Part shown: piece after piece, positions 13,885 to 27,790 of the stretch
Numbering within the stretch: the first letter of the stretch is position 1
Layout of the letters: each line of letters begins with the position of its first letter
Origin: Cichorium intybus
Taxonomy: Eukaryota > Streptophyta > Magnoliopsida > Asterales > Asteraceae
Assembly (NCBI GenBank): GCA_023525715.1
Contig: CM042013.1
Location: forward strand, 72,136,994 to 72,200,993
Direction: 5' to 3'
DNA: 64,000 bases
The notes under the pieces: model-generated
What the model saw: only the letters and a program-made list of their open reading frames with translations
What the model was told of the DNA's origin: nothing
The model's database searches: none
Translations under genes and position numbers: made by a program

Positions 13885-13990
13885 AAAAGGTGGCTCATCG
13901 GTTAGCACTTTGTGCATGCTTGGGGAATTAAGGTTCCAATCATTCTACTCGTATTCCTTATATTTCTATATCTAATATCCACTATTTCAA
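13885..13990 (+). mobile_element. Possible degenerate tRNA-derived SINE
   Basis: A box-A-like tggctcatcggt (13891-13902) is followed 30 bases later by a box-B-like ggttccaatca (13932-13942), the spacing of a tRNA-type RNA polymerase III promoter. The sequence around gttagcactttgtgcat is typical of tRNA-derived plant SINE heads. No poly(A) tail or target duplication was located, so it is either old or a chance match. Confidence 0.4.
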
Positions 13991-14322
13991 TATCGACCCC
14001 TAGATCTTTTCTATTTTTACAATTTTATCCCAAATTCTATTGATTTTATAAAATTGGTTTACTTCTTTTACAATTTGAACCCTACTTTTAAATATATTTA
14101 AGATATTTGTCCACAATTTTTTTAAAAAACATAAGCTTTTTAAAGAAAAAAAATGACAATTTTTCCATGTTTTTGTTAAGTAAAGTGTGGAGACCATCCA
14201 TCAGGGAGCTACTACCACGGTACAAAACCAAAATGGTTTCCTCTTATAAACCAAAGCTGATGGAAGGGTTGATAATCAGTGTCATCTATGGACCAGAGTT
14301 CACTGTGACAACAGTACCTTAG

Positions 14323-14843
14323 TGTTAGGTTTGAAGCTAGTCTGCAATATTGAAGCTAGTACTCAATATTGAAGCTAGTCAAGAATCGACCATCTGTGTC
14401 TAGGTTGACTTGCTTACATTGGGGTTATGTTTGGCACAAGTTCCCACGTGTCCTTGGGCAGTATGGGTACAAGAGATGTTTGTTTTAGGACTGCCAAAAT
14501 CAATACGATGCATGGGCCCAGACCCCTATAAGATTAGGTCAAGATTTACTATAAATGTATCTCATTAATGTATGATGTCATTTGAGTGATTAGGTCAAGA
14601 TTTACTATAAATGTATCTCATTAATGTATAGCATTTAAGCAATAAACTCTCTCTAGTTTGGCTTTTCTGTACTAGCTTGATTCTCCTCAAATGAACCACA
14701 TTATATTTGATCATTGTGGTTGTTCTTCTTTTATTTCTTGTTGCACCATCTCATAGATAGCTCCTTATTGAAGTGTGTGTTTGTGCTTGCTCTTGATATG
14801 GTGAGATTTGAAGTTTATCCATTTCGTGTGCTGTAGCCCAACA
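14323..14843 (+). mobile_element. 5' LTR of Copia-B
   Basis: About 521 bp starting TGTTAGG and ending CCCAACA, followed three bases later by a primer-binding site. It contains TATA-like ctataaatg twice, inside a 42-bp segment duplicated at 14532-14573 and 14588-14629. The left edge is inferred from the imperfect inverted ends. No second LTR was found downstream, so the element is truncated. Confidence 0.65.
14532..14629 (+). promoter_or_regulatory. Duplicated TATA-containing promoter block in Copia-B LTR
   Basis: A 42-bp block including actataaatgtatctcatt is present twice with 56-bp spacing. Each copy has a TATA-like element, so the LTR may hold two core promoters. Confidence 0.6.
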
Positions 14844-14846
14844 AAA

Positions 14847-14858
14847 TGGTATTAGAGC
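14847..14858 (+). promoter_or_regulatory. Primer-binding site of Copia-B
   Basis: TGGTATTAGAGC, one base different from the tRNA-iMet complement TGGTATCAGAGC, directly after the LTR and just before the gag ATG. Confidence 0.75.
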
Positions 14859-14859
14859 T

Positions 14860-15075
14860 ATGGCTGAAGAGGGTAAGATCAAGATCAAAAGTTTCATGTT
14901 GATGATTTGGATTCTGCATAATCTAGATAAACGAATACTTTTACCAAGAAAAGCTACACCTCCTGTTGATCGGAAGAAAACCAGAAGATATGTCATAGGA
15001 CGACTGGCGTTTGTTAGACCGACAGGCATTGGGTGTTGTTTGGTTCTCATTTCAGAGACTATAAACTACAATATA
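14860..15075 (+). pseudogene. Copia-B gag, N-terminal part, broken
   Basis: The ATG at 14860 opens MAEEGKIKIK, the usual start of a Ty1/copia Gag. Later residues (for example GIGCC...ISETINYNI) are recognisable only across frame shifts. At 15075 the gene is cut by Gypsy-C. It resumes at 24505 with EKTTIGLLGALSNMY, a conserved Gag phrase. Gag would form the cytoplasmic virus-like particle, but this copy is dead through multiple indels and the insertion. Confidence 0.7.
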
Positions 15076-17351
15076 TGTAAGAACCCGCGAAAAAGTCAAA
15101 AAGGGTAAAACCGTCTTTTGTCACGTTGTACGACTATTATGTGTAATAATATGTATTAATATAATGAGAAATAAAAGTTTATGAGAAATTTGAAGTTTTG
15201 CCGCGTGAATAGTAAAATTTGACCAAAAAGGGCAAATTGGTCATTTGACATGAAAATGACCAAAAATGTCAAGGAAATGTAAAGTTGGAAGTAATGAAGC
15301 ATAAATGGTAAAGTTATGACCTTTGGACCATTTTTGAAGGAAAGTTTGGAAGTTAGGGACTAAAATGTAATTATTTTATAAATATTAATTATATTAATAA
15401 GAGAGTAATTACTCTCATTTCCCAGAAGTATGCAGAGGATTCTAGAGAGTACGAGAGAGAGCTAGAGAGAGCAAGGGAGAAGAAGCAAAGGCTCAAGAAT
15501 CGTTGCTAAGAAATCAAGAGAAACTTTGGAATTGAAGATTCCAAGCTCTAAGAGGTAAAGTTCTAACCTAGGTTTTTGTGTGTGTTCTTGATTTGGTTCT
15601 TGGGTTGAGTTGAAACTGCAATTGCAGTTATAAATCATGTGGGTTAAGTAACTAATGCTTCCAATAAGCCATTAGTTAAGAACTTAACCCAAAAGCATGG
15701 AAGTAGAATGCTATAATTGAGAATTTTCAAGTTTGGTCAAGAACTTCAATTTTTGCATATGATGGATTCAATCGATTTTAATAGCTTAAAACCTGTGATT
15801 AGTCAAGGGTTTTAGTCCTAGAACAAACCCCATACGAATAAGAACTGAAATAAGTGCTTAATGGGTGAAAACTGCGTGCTACAGTGCACAAATCGCGACT
15901 GATCAGGCCACTGCCCAGCCGCCAGGCGCAATGCGCCCAGGACCAGGGCGGGGTGCGCCCAGGCGCAGTGCGCCCCTAGCCAGGCGCAGTGCGCCTTCAG
16001 ACAGGGACCAAAATTGTTAAAAATTTCAAATATTCCAAATGCTAGAAACCATAGCTAGACATGTCCGATTGACCTGAAATTTTAGCCATAACCCTATAAT
16101 GGTATAAGAATATGTCGGGAATGGTCAAATCCGTAATCCGACCTTGCGGAAAAGTCACTGTAGCGGCAGTGGCGAAAATCACTATTCACTTCAAAACTTA
16201 ATTTTGGAATTTGAGCTAGACTTGTCCAATGAACTCCAAATTTGAAACACAAGTCTAATATAGCCTAATATTTCATGGAAAACAGTCGGAACTGAAATAC
16301 GACCCCTCGGGGGTACTGTAGCAGAATACGCGTATTTCGGAGAAAATGATAAAACGAGTTTATTAATGGTTATACATTTATTATAACCCGTAGTAGCATA
16401 GTATGGCACCCTTGTGCTGTAAGTTAGTTGTTATATATATGAATTGAATATAAACGTATATCTTGTAAATAATAGGTGGTGGTTCAAATACGGTGAACCA
16501 AGCGAAGGAAAAAGGAGTGCAAAAGACTAACTGATTTCCTAGGTGAATCAAGGTGAGTGTTATGTGGATTTTCGAGTACATAGCAAAATGAATTTTATTA
16601 AAGAATATTTTGGGAGTCAAAAATGTTTTATGGAAATTGAAATAATTTAACGGAAATGGAAATGATTTAATGAAAAAGGAAATGGTTCTATGGAACCAAA
16701 ATGTTTTGTGAAACTGAAAATGGAATAAAGGAATGGTAAGTGTGTACGGAAATGGTAAATGAAATACAAGAAAGTAATAAAGTGATTGAGCCCTGTTGAC
16801 AAGCTGAGAAGTATCCGGATAAAGACCACGGCCTGCTGCGGTAGGGGTGGCAAAAAGACACTACTGGGATGGTACCTCCCGTCGCGAAGTAGTTGTCTTA
16901 CCTTGATAGATGAATTCGTTTCATACTATTGGGGAAGTAGCTATACGGGTGCGTCTCGTATAAAAACTACGGGTGCGCTCGTAGGAATGTAACATTGGAA
17001 AGAAACAAAGAATACCTGTGGGTGCGCTCACAGGAAAATAGAAATATTGAAAGTCTAAAGAATAATGATATTTTGGTAAACTGTTTTTGGGTCTAAACCC
17101 ATAATGCTCACGAGACATTATGTCTCACGTATTTTGTTTAAAATGCTATGTACTCAGGTAAACAGGAAGGGCATAAAAGAGTAGGGTGCGGGACCGTAAT
17201 CACTGTTGTAAAAGATGTAAACTAGACAGGTTTGAACTATGGTTTGTGATGCAAATTTGTGATACCCCGTTGTATAATAAAACGTTTTGTAAAATAAAAT
17301 AAATGTGAAATAAGTTTAAAAAAAACATGGTGCAAAAGTTGGGGTGTTACA
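15076..17351 (+). mobile_element. 5' LTR of Gypsy-C
   Basis: 2276 bp from TGTAAGAACC to GGTGTTACA, nearly identical to the LTR at 22250 apart from scattered substitutions and a 21-bp net length difference in the GC-rich minisatellite (15895-16005). It has atata on both sides and so looks like a solo LTR if viewed alone. The atctctc-rich, non-coding sequence has no gene; short ORFs in it are spurious. Confidence 0.88.
15895..16005. repeat. GC-rich GGCGCA/TGCGCC cluster in Gypsy-C LTR
   Basis: About 110 bp of repeated caggcgca(g/a)tgcgccc words. The 3' LTR has one unit fewer (23080-23155), which accounts for most of the LTR length difference. Confidence 0.7.
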
Positions 17352-17826
17352 ATATATTCAACGAAAAAACCACTATTGGTCTACTTGGGGCGCTATCCAA
17401 CATGTATGAGAATTCCAACTACAAACAAGGTGTTCTTGATCATGCAACTTATGAACACGAAGATGAAAAAAGGATGTTTTGTGGCAAAGCATGTCAATGT
17501 TCAATTCCATCGTAGTGTAGGCTAATATCAGTAGACATTGGTTTTGATGATGAAGTCTAGGCCTTCTATTGTTATCTTTACTTCCAGATAATTGGCCAGG
17601 GTACGGTACCTGTTGTCAGTAGTTCATATAAAAGGACAAAACTCACCTTTGAAGGCATTCAGGATCTAATCTGTGGGGAAGACAACCAAAAGGAAGAATG
17701 CAGAAGATTCCTTCGCCGGTACGTTGGAAACCGATGAAAATGGTGGAAACTGAACAGAAGTATGGTAGAAAAGGAATATCAAAGTCATAGGAAATAGGGT
17801 GCTACAAAAAATGGAAAGGAAGTTGT
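17352..17826 (+). repeat. Copy of Copia-B gag flank after the first LTR
   Basis: 475 bp nearly identical to 24505-24979, beginning with the target-site atata and encoding the Copia-B Gag phrase EKTTIGLLGALSNMYENS and later LTFEGIQDLICGED. The real Copia-B continues past the second LTR, so this copy is out of place inside Gypsy-C. Similarity stops abruptly after ggaagttgt (17826/24979). Confidence 0.88.
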
Positions 17827-20088
<2,262 letters not shown>

Positions 20089-22238
20089 AGGGAAGTGCAG
20101 TTCCTTGGACACGTCGTCTCAATCCAAGGTATTAAAGTAGATCCAACAAAAGTGGACGCAGTGATGAAATGGGAAATTCCCAAGACCCCGACGGAAGTAA
20201 AAAGTTTTCTTGGATTCGCCGGGTAATACCGACGATTCATCCAGGATTTTTCACGAATTGCAGTACCTTTTACGAAGCTAATAAGAAAAGGGGTAAAATT
20301 CGAATGGGGGGCAGAACAAGAAAAAAAAAGTATTCGCAACACTAAAAGAGAAGTTATGTAATGCGCCGGTTGTTACCCTACTAGGGGAAACTAAAGATTT
20401 CGTGGTGTATAGTGATGCCTCAAACAGAGGGTTGGGTTGTGTATTGATGCAGCGGGGAAAAGTAATAACATATGCTTCTCGCCAATTGAAGGAACCCGAA
20501 ACTCGATATGCAACGCACGATTTGGAACTGGCAGCAATTGTGTTTGCCTTAAAAATCTGGAGGCATTACCTGTATGAAACAAAGTGCACCTTGTACACGG
20601 ATCATAAAAGCTTGCAATACGTATTTTCTCAGAAAGATCTCGATATGAGGCAAAGTAGGTGGCTGGAGCTAATAAATGATTATGACTATGAAATCGCTTA
20701 CCACCCTGGGAAAGCGAATGTGGTAGCAGATGCCTTAAGCAGGAAGTTTCATGAAAAGAAAAGTCAAGAGAGGTTGATGAAGATCGAATTGAAATCAAGC
20801 CTAATAGAAAGCATCAAAGACGCGCAAAAGCAAGTATTGGAAAGAGGTGACTTAAAGAAGGAAAAGCTGGGAAAAGATTTGGTGTTTGGAGAAAATACCC
20901 AGGGACTGAAGACAGTCAGAAATCGCGTGTGGGTACCAAAAGCAGGTGGAATCCGAAAGTTGATACTAGAAGAATCCTATAAGTCAAAATATTCCATTCA
21001 TCCAGGAAGCATGAAAACTTATCGGGATCTCAAAGAACAGTACTGGTGGCCGGGAATGAAGAAAAGAATTGTCAAATATATTTCTAAATGTGCAACCTGT
21101 GCACAAGTGAAAGCGGAACACCAAGCCCCATATGGAAACACTCAACCACTGTAAATTCCAGCGGGGAAATGGGAAAACATAACCATGGATTTCATAGTTG
21201 GGTTGCCAAGAACTAGAAGAGGTTATAATTCTATATGGGTCATTGTTGACCGCTTGACCAAGAGTGCTATGTTTTTGGCAATTAACGAAAATACTCAATT
21301 GGAGACTTTGGCACAGATATACAAGGATGAAGTTATAAGACTTCATGGAGCTCCCTTGTCAATCGTGTCTGATAGAGACCCACGATTTACCTCAAAATTG
21401 TGGGAGGCACTACAAGAACGAATGGGGACAAAAATTAAAATGAGTACAACTTATCATCCCCAGACAGACGGGCAAAGTGAACGAACCATCCGGACCGTAG
21501 AAGATATGCTACGATCGTGTGCTTTGGATTTCGGTGGAAGTTGGGACGAACACTTGCCATTGGTAGAGTTTTCTTATAACAACAGCTATCATTCCAGTAT
21601 TGGAATGCCACCGTTTGAAGCTCTATATGGCAGAAAGTGTAGAACCCCTTTGTGTTGGTTGGAAGCGGGAGAGACTAAAATGACTGGGCCGGAAATTTTA
21701 AGAATAACAAACGAAAAGATCAAAATCATTCAAGCTAATATGAAAGCTGCTCAGGATAGGCAGAAGAGTTATGCGGATTTGAAGAAGAGACATTACGATT
21801 TGAAAGAAGGTGATTTGGTGATGATAAAGGTGTCGCCATGGAAAGGAGTGGTTAGACTTGGCAAGAGAGGAAAGCTGAGTCCAAGGTACATTTAAGAGAG
21901 TTGGATTGCAGGCATTCAAGCTGGAGTTACCACCCGAACTTAGTGAAATACATGATACCATTCATGTATGCTACTGGAAGAAGTATTTTGGTAAAGAAGA
22001 GCTAGTAATACCGTATACGGATTTGAGAGTGGAGACTCCCAGCAAAATGATTGAAGAACCTGAAGTAATTCTAGAGATGCAGACCAAAAAGTTAAGAAAC
22101 AAAGAGATTGACCTTGTACTAGTCAAGTGGAAGCATCCCTTAGGGTCAAACTTGACTTGGGAAACGTTAGAAGAAATGAAGCGGAGATATCCGAATTTCA
22201 CGGATTACGAAAAGATTCCGAGGACGGAATCCGCTTAA
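20089..22238 (+). pseudogene. Gypsy-C pol fragment: RT C-terminus, RNase H, integrase, chromodomain-like
   Basis: Starts in the RT thumb (REVQFLGH) and runs through RNase H (VVYSDASNRGLGCVLMQRGK, TDHKSLQY) and the integrase zinc finger (HPGSMKTYRDLKE ... CATCAQVKAEH). The integrase core follows with Asp at TMDFIVGLP and SDRDPRFTS and Glu at QSERTIRTVED. The C-terminal segment KWKHPLGSNLTWET resembles a chromodomain. Four lesions are visible: TAA at 20224-20226, a shift at an A9 run (20321-20329), TAA at 21152-21154 (TGTAAATT context), and a small deletion with frameshift near 21893. The catalytic YxDD part of RT is absent. It would have replicated and integrated the element; this copy cannot. 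Confidence 0.88.
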
Positions 22239-22249
22239 GGAGGGGTGAC
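22237..22249 (+). promoter_or_regulatory. Polypurine tract of Gypsy-C
   Basis: AAGGAGGGGTGAC directly upstream of the 3' LTR, the expected primer site for plus-strand DNA synthesis. It overlaps the region just after the pol stop. Confidence 0.75.
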
Positions 22250-24504
22250 TGTAAGAACCCGCGAAAAAGTCAAAAAGGGTAAAACCGTCTTTTGTCACGT
22301 TGTACGACTATTATGTGTAATAATATGTATTAATATAATGAGAAATAAAAGTTTATGAGAAATTTGAAGTTTTGCCGCGTGAATAGTAAAATTTGACCAA
22401 AAAGGGCAAATTGGTCATTTGACATGAAAATGACCAAAAATGTCAAGGAAATGTAAAGTTGGAAGTAATGAAGCATAAATGGTAAAGTTATGACCTTTGG
22501 ACCATTTTTGAAGGAAAGTTTGGAAGTTAGGGACTAAAATGTAATTATTTTATAAATATTAATTATATTAATAAGAGAGTAATTACTCTCATTTCCCAGA
22601 AGTATGCAAAGGATTCTAGAGAGTACAAGAGAGAGCTAGAGAGAGCAAGGGAGAAGAAGCAAAGGCTCAAGAATCGTTGCTAAGATTTCAAGAGAAACTT
22701 TGGAATTGAAGATTCCAAGCTCTAAGAGGTAAAGTTCTAACCTAGGTTTTTGTGTGTGTTCTTGATTTGGTTCTTGGGTTGAGTTGAAACTGCAATTGCA
22801 GTTATAAATCATGTGGGTTAAGTAACTAATGCTTCCAATAAGCCATTAGTTAAGAACTTAACCCAAAAGCATGGAAGTAGAATGCTATAATTGAGAATTT
22901 TCAAGTTTGGTCAAGAACTTCAATTTTTGCATATGATGGATTCAATCGATTTTAATAGCTTAAAACCTGTGATTAGTCAAGGGTTTTAGTCCTAGAACAA
23001 ACCCCATACGAATAAGAACTGAAATAAGTGCTTAATGGGTGAAAACTGCGTGCTACAGTGCACAAATCGCGACTGATCAGGCCACTGCCCAGGCGCCAGG
23101 CGCAGTGCACCCAGGACCAGGGCGGGGTGCGCCCAGGCGCAGTGCGCCTTCAGACAGGGACCAAAATTGTTAAAAATTTCAAATATTCCAAACGCTAGAA
23201 ACCATAGCTAGACATGTCCGATTGACCTGAAATTTTAGCCATAACCCTATAATGGTATAAGAATATGTCGGGAATGGTCAAATCCGTAATCCGACCTTGC
23301 GGAAAAGTCACTGTAGCGGCAGTGGCGAAAATCACTATTCACTTCAAAACTTAATTTTGGAATTTGAGCTAGACTTGTCCAATGAACTCCAAATTTGAAA
23401 CACAAGTCTAATATAGCCTAATATTTCATGGAAAAGAGTCGGAACTGAAATACGACCCCTCGGGGGTTCTGTAGCAGAATACGCGTATTTCGGAGAAAAT
23501 TATCAAACGAGTTTATTAATGGTTATACATTTATTATAACCCGTAGTAGCATAGTATGGCACCCTTGTGCTGTAAGTTAGTTGTTATATATATGAATTGA
23601 ATATAAACGTATATCTTGTAAATAATAGGTGGTGGTTCAAATACGGTGAACCAAGCGAAGGAAAAAGGAGTGCAAAAGACTAACTGATTTCCTAGGTGAA
23701 TCAAGGTGAGTGTTATGTGGATTTTCGAGTACATAGCAAAATGAATTTTATTAAAGAATATTTTGGGAGTCAAAAATGTTTTATGGAAATTGAAATAATT
23801 TAACGGAAATGGAAATGATTTAATGAAAAAGGAAATGGTTCTATGGAACCAAAATGTTTTGTGAAACTGAAAATGGAATAAAGGAATGGTAAGTGTGTAC
23901 GAAAATGGTAAATGAAATACAAGAAAGTAATAAAGTGATTGAGCCCTGTTGACAAGCTGAGAAGTATCCGGATAAAGACCACGGCCTGCTGCGGTAGGGG
24001 TGGCAAAAAGACACTACTGGGATGGTACCTCCCGTCGCGAAGTAGTTGTCTTACCTTGATAGATGAATTCGTTTCATACTATTGGGGAAGTAGCTATACG
24101 GGTGCGTCTCGTATAAAACCTACGGGTGCGCTCGTAGGAATGTACCATTGGAAAGAAACAAAGAATACCTATGTGTGCGCTCACAGGAAAATAGAAATAT
24201 TGAAAGTCTAAAGAATAATGATATTTTGGTAAACTGTTTTTGGGTCTAAACCCATAATGCTCACGAGACATTATGTCTCACGTATTTTGTTTAAAATGCT
24301 ATGTACTCAGGTAAACATGAAGGGCATAAAAGAGTAGGGTGCGGGACCGTAATCACTGTTGTAAAAGATGTAAACTAGACAGGTTTGAACTATGGTTTGT
24401 GATGCAAATTTGTGATACCCCGTTGTATAATAAAACGTTTTTTAAAATAAAATAAATGTGAAATAAGTTTAAAAAAAACATGGTGCAAAAGTTGGGGTGT
24501 TACA
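22250..24504 (+). mobile_element. 3' LTR of Gypsy-C
   Basis: 2255 bp from TGTAAGAACC to GGTGTTACA, followed by the target-site atata. Close to identical with the 5' LTR, suggesting a recent insertion or later sequence homogenisation. Confidence 0.88.
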
Positions 24505-25000
24505 ATATATTCAACGAAAAAACCACTATTGGTCTACTTGGGGCGCTATCCAACATGTATGAGAATTCCAACTACAAACAAGGTGTTCTTGATCATGCAA
24601 CTTATGAACACGAAGATGAAATAAGGATGTTTTGTGGCAAAGCATGTCAATGTTCAATTCCATCGTAGTGTAGGCTAATATCAGTAGACATTGGTTTTGA
24701 TGATGAAGTCTAGGCCTTCTATTGTTATCTTTACTTCCAGATAATTGGCCAGGGTACGGTACCTGTTGTCAGTAGTTCATATAAAAGGACAAAACTCACC
24801 TTTGAAGGCATTCAGGATCTAATCTGTGGGGAAGACAACCAAAAGGAAGAATGCAGAAGATTCCTTCGCCGGTACGTTGGAAACCGATGAAAATGGTGGA
24901 AACTGAACAGAAGTATGGTAGAAAAGGAATATCAAAGTCATAGGAAATAGGGTGCTACAAAAAATGGAAAGGAAGTTGTCTACTAGAATTGCAAATAGAG
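24505..25000 (+). pseudogene. Copia-B gag, middle to C-terminal part, broken
   Basis: Continues the gene interrupted at 15075. EKTTIGLLGALSNMYENS is followed by fragments resembling LLSSLPDNW (in another frame near 24735) and LTFEGIQDLICGED (near 24800), all typical of copia Gag. Frame changes and stops break it repeatedly. The first 475 bp are the original of the misplaced copy at 17352. Confidence 0.7.
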
Positions 25001-25059
25001 TGGACAATTTCATAAATCAATGCCCGAAGCCTACGACATGAGTGCCGAAGGAAGTTAAT

Positions 25060-25265
25060 TTGGCCAAGGATTATAAAGATGCAATTATTTGTTGTTTAGG
25101 AGTTCCATGGAGTCCTAGATATGGACTCAGGTGGATCCTTCCATGCATGATATAATCTGAGTAAGTGATGTTGTTCTCTGACATCCTTGGGATGAAATGG
25201 ACCTTGAAGAATGTCAAATTCATTTCAGTATTGAAGATGTCGGGTTGACTCGATGAATTGTTGGT
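25060..25265 (+). pseudogene. Copia-B protease fragment
   Basis: Frames here give DAIICCLG, a corrupted aspartic-protease region, and then MKWTLKNVKFISVLK, which matches the conserved WTLKNV(R/K)(F/Y)IP segment downstream of the copia protease active site. It shows that Copia-B continued beyond the Gypsy-C insertion. Integrase and RT were not found further right, so the element is truncated near 25265. Confidence 0.55.
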
Positions 25266-26116
25266 TGGCCCGACCACTTATCAGATTTAGTGAGTATTTT
25301 CACCCAAAAATCAGTACGTACCTCCTTTATAGTTCTCCCAACTCTACTACATCTTTTCGTAGTATTTTCACTATGTTTGAATGATTTGAGCTTCAACCAA
25401 GATGTTTTCAATGGGCATTTATGTGCAAGGTTGATAATTCAAGGTACTTATTTAATCATTAGCTCTTGTTTGAGTTAACTTTATCATATATGGAAGATCA
25501 CATGAACCATAATTTTTAGGTATTGGGTTGTTTGATGAAATTAACTTTAGATAGTTAATATGAGAGCATGTATAAGTATATTGTTGAATTCAACTTGTTA
25601 ATAATTGCAGAATATCCTTGGGATTAAGAAGGTTCAAGTGCTTAATGTATAACATGGGGATCTCATGTAGGATAATGGTGTATCATGGGATTGAAAGCAT
25701 GTCATCTATATGGATTGGTACGATCATTAGATAATAACAAACTTTCTTCTGAAATATAATAGGGTCAATTTTTCATTGCTTGAAGTTTGATTGTTTCAAT
25801 AAACGAGTCAAATTTTCGTACCATGCTGTTGGGAAGTGCACGGGACATCGAAGTCAGCAGAGAGATATGGCATCAAGGATGCAGTCCCTGATTGCCATCC
25901 ACCAATCAAGATTTTCTTCGAAAGCTTTCTTTATTGTGAAGAATTATTCACAGACGCATACGTTCGAAGTATCATATTCTTCAAAAACTAAGAATGTATC
26001 TTCTGTTTTAGTCCATGTCAAAAAATTTCTTACCTATTGTACCATTTGTATATGTAGCTTGCCACCATAAACAATTACCCATGGTTTTACTAAAATCTCT
26101 CAATCATCATAAGTCT
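25266..26116. other. No gene recognised
   Basis: About 850 bp between the end of Copia-B and the next coding-like region. ORFs of 60-96 codons on both strands show no recognisable family signature. Confidence 0.4.
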
Positions 26117-27022
26117 TTATGCCTTCAAGTCTGGGTCAGGAGGAGGAAGTGACATGTTTAGGGCCTTCACAATGATGGCATCATAGTTGGCGAGCCGATG
26201 AATGCAGAACTTCCAAAATCCAGAAACATAATTGCTTGCCATGTTGAACATCATAATTTCTATTGCATTATTCGGTGCTAGGTTGTGCATCAGTTTCGAC
26301 AAAATTATGAAGTCATAGGGATTCATAATAGGAAAGTCTGCCACAGAAAACTTCCATTGTTCTTCATCAATACCCCTCAAAACTATGAAGTCCACATATT
26401 GAGATTTTTTTTCAAATAACCTAGATCTTGAAATGTACATGATCTTCACAATTTTCTACAAGCTCCATACATGCATAGGTTCCTAAGTATGATGAACATG
26501 AAATCAAATTTTCATATGCTTGAACCCTTCTTCACTACCCCTGATAACCTTCGCTGTGAATTGTGGATATGAAAAGGTTTTTGGGTTGTACGACACATCC
26601 AATTGACTTTCAATTTTGTTGGATATGTCGTAACTTACCAAGGGGGTTCGTTTCAACATTTTAAAATCCACAAATCCTTCCGAAGTTATCATCTTTGCGT
26701 TCCATGTCTTGTCAATTAGACCTAGTTCCTGATTTGTACCAATTCTACGAAGCACAATAGAATTGATTTACATCTGCTTTTTGTTTTCTTCTTATCTCTT
26801 ATTCTTGCTTTCTTCTTTACTTGACTCTACCGTGTTTCCTTTTCCCCTTTCTTGACTACCCGAAGGTGGAGGACCCGCAGTTCTTGTTGTTAGAGTTGAG
26901 TATATAGGAGTTGAAGTCCCAATACCAACGCCCCTTGTAACATTCAGATTTGGCATTATGGGTGTTGTTGTTTTGAACGATGCAAATGGAGGAATTACTA
27001 TTGTGGTGATTGCTATGGACAT
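26117..27022 (-). pseudogene. Unrecognised decayed coding region
   Basis: Three consecutive minus-strand ORFs look like one broken protein. The first (27022-26792) is Ser/Thr/Pro-rich, ending SSKEESKNKR. The second (26755-26504) contains KTWNAKMITSEGFVDFKML and SYPQFTAKV. The third (26449-26117) contains SQYVDFIVLRGIDEEQWKF and ADFPIMNPYDFI. The phrasing is protein-like and the pieces sit in order with short gaps, suggesting stops and frameshifts. I do not recognise the family; a transposon-associated hypothetical protein is possible. No function is assigned. Confidence 0.4.
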
Positions 27023-27467
27023 CGCACGAGCTAAGGCTACCGACCAAGAACTAGACCCTCTCCCCCTTGTGAGGTATAACCCCTAAAATTTTGCCAACAT
27101 ACTTTCGTTGCCCTCTAGAAGAGTATGGGCAAGTAGGATATGTATAGCTAGCGAACATAGATTTGATGATTCAATATTGGGGGCGGGAGATGCACTAGAA
27201 GAAGTCAAACAACTAAAATTAAGAATAGGTGCATGGAAAGTAGAAAGTTGATTGATACGGTCGTTAGTATGGCGGGAAAAATTACATGAGATAGATCATA
27301 TATATCCGGACAAGGAGGGAGCTATCCGGAAAACGTAATGTTAAATTCAAGAATATGTCATAAAAATATTTCCCAAATGGACCGCAAAATCAATCTCTTA
27401 GAAAAACCGATCTCGCAAAGTTGTGCGACATTTTCCACTAATCAAGTGGTTATCTTTTTACACTTAG

Positions 27468-27631
27468 GAAATGCGGTTGTTACAAGTTGGGGCTAGCGCA
27501 CTTGGCTAACAAGGAGTGTTACTAACAAGGAGGTCCAGGGTTTGAACCCTGACACTAACATAACAAGGAGTAATTTAGGAGTAGGATAGATTTGCCGTTA
27601 AAAAAAAAGAAAAAAAAGAAATGCGGTTGTT
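27468..27631. repeat. Target-site duplication of SINE
   Basis: The 14-bp word gaaatgcggttgtt occurs at 27468-27481 and 27618-27631, exactly bordering the SINE body. A duplication of this length fits LINE-mediated target-primed integration. Confidence 0.85.
27482..27617 (+). mobile_element. tRNA-derived SINE
   Basis: A 136-bp body with a box A (TAGCGCACTTGG, 27494-27505) and a box B (GGTTTGAACCC, 27539-27549) spaced as in tRNA genes. The body ends in an A-rich tail (27599-27617) and is bounded by perfect 14-bp target duplications. It has no acceptor stem or anticodon arm to be a functional tRNA. It would be transcribed by RNA polymerase III and mobilised by a LINE acting in trans; no LINE was seen in the window. 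Confidence 0.85.
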
Positions 27632-27790
27632 TAGTGATAATCACCCTCCATTAATTATGTCACTTTCGTAAACAGCTCTTATTTCAATGGTCTACTCAAA
27701 TTTATATATTACAATTATTAGCTAATGGCAAATAATACATCGGATGATTAAACAAATGCCTAGTGCATACACAAATCCGTCCCGTTTGGA

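Noticed and set aside
15076..17351. Solo LTR
   Set aside because: It has atata on both sides, but a near-identical LTR with internal gypsy coding sequence lies downstream and the right-hand flank is a duplicate of the true 3' flank. Better read as the 5' LTR of a rearranged element, although an assembly artefact remains possible.
20391..20798. 135-residue minus-strand ORF
   Set aside because: Shadow of the plus-strand RNase H coding region of Gypsy-C.
27482..27617. tRNA gene
   Set aside because: Box A and B are present but there is no acceptor stem or anticodon arm; the A-rich tail and target duplications show a SINE.
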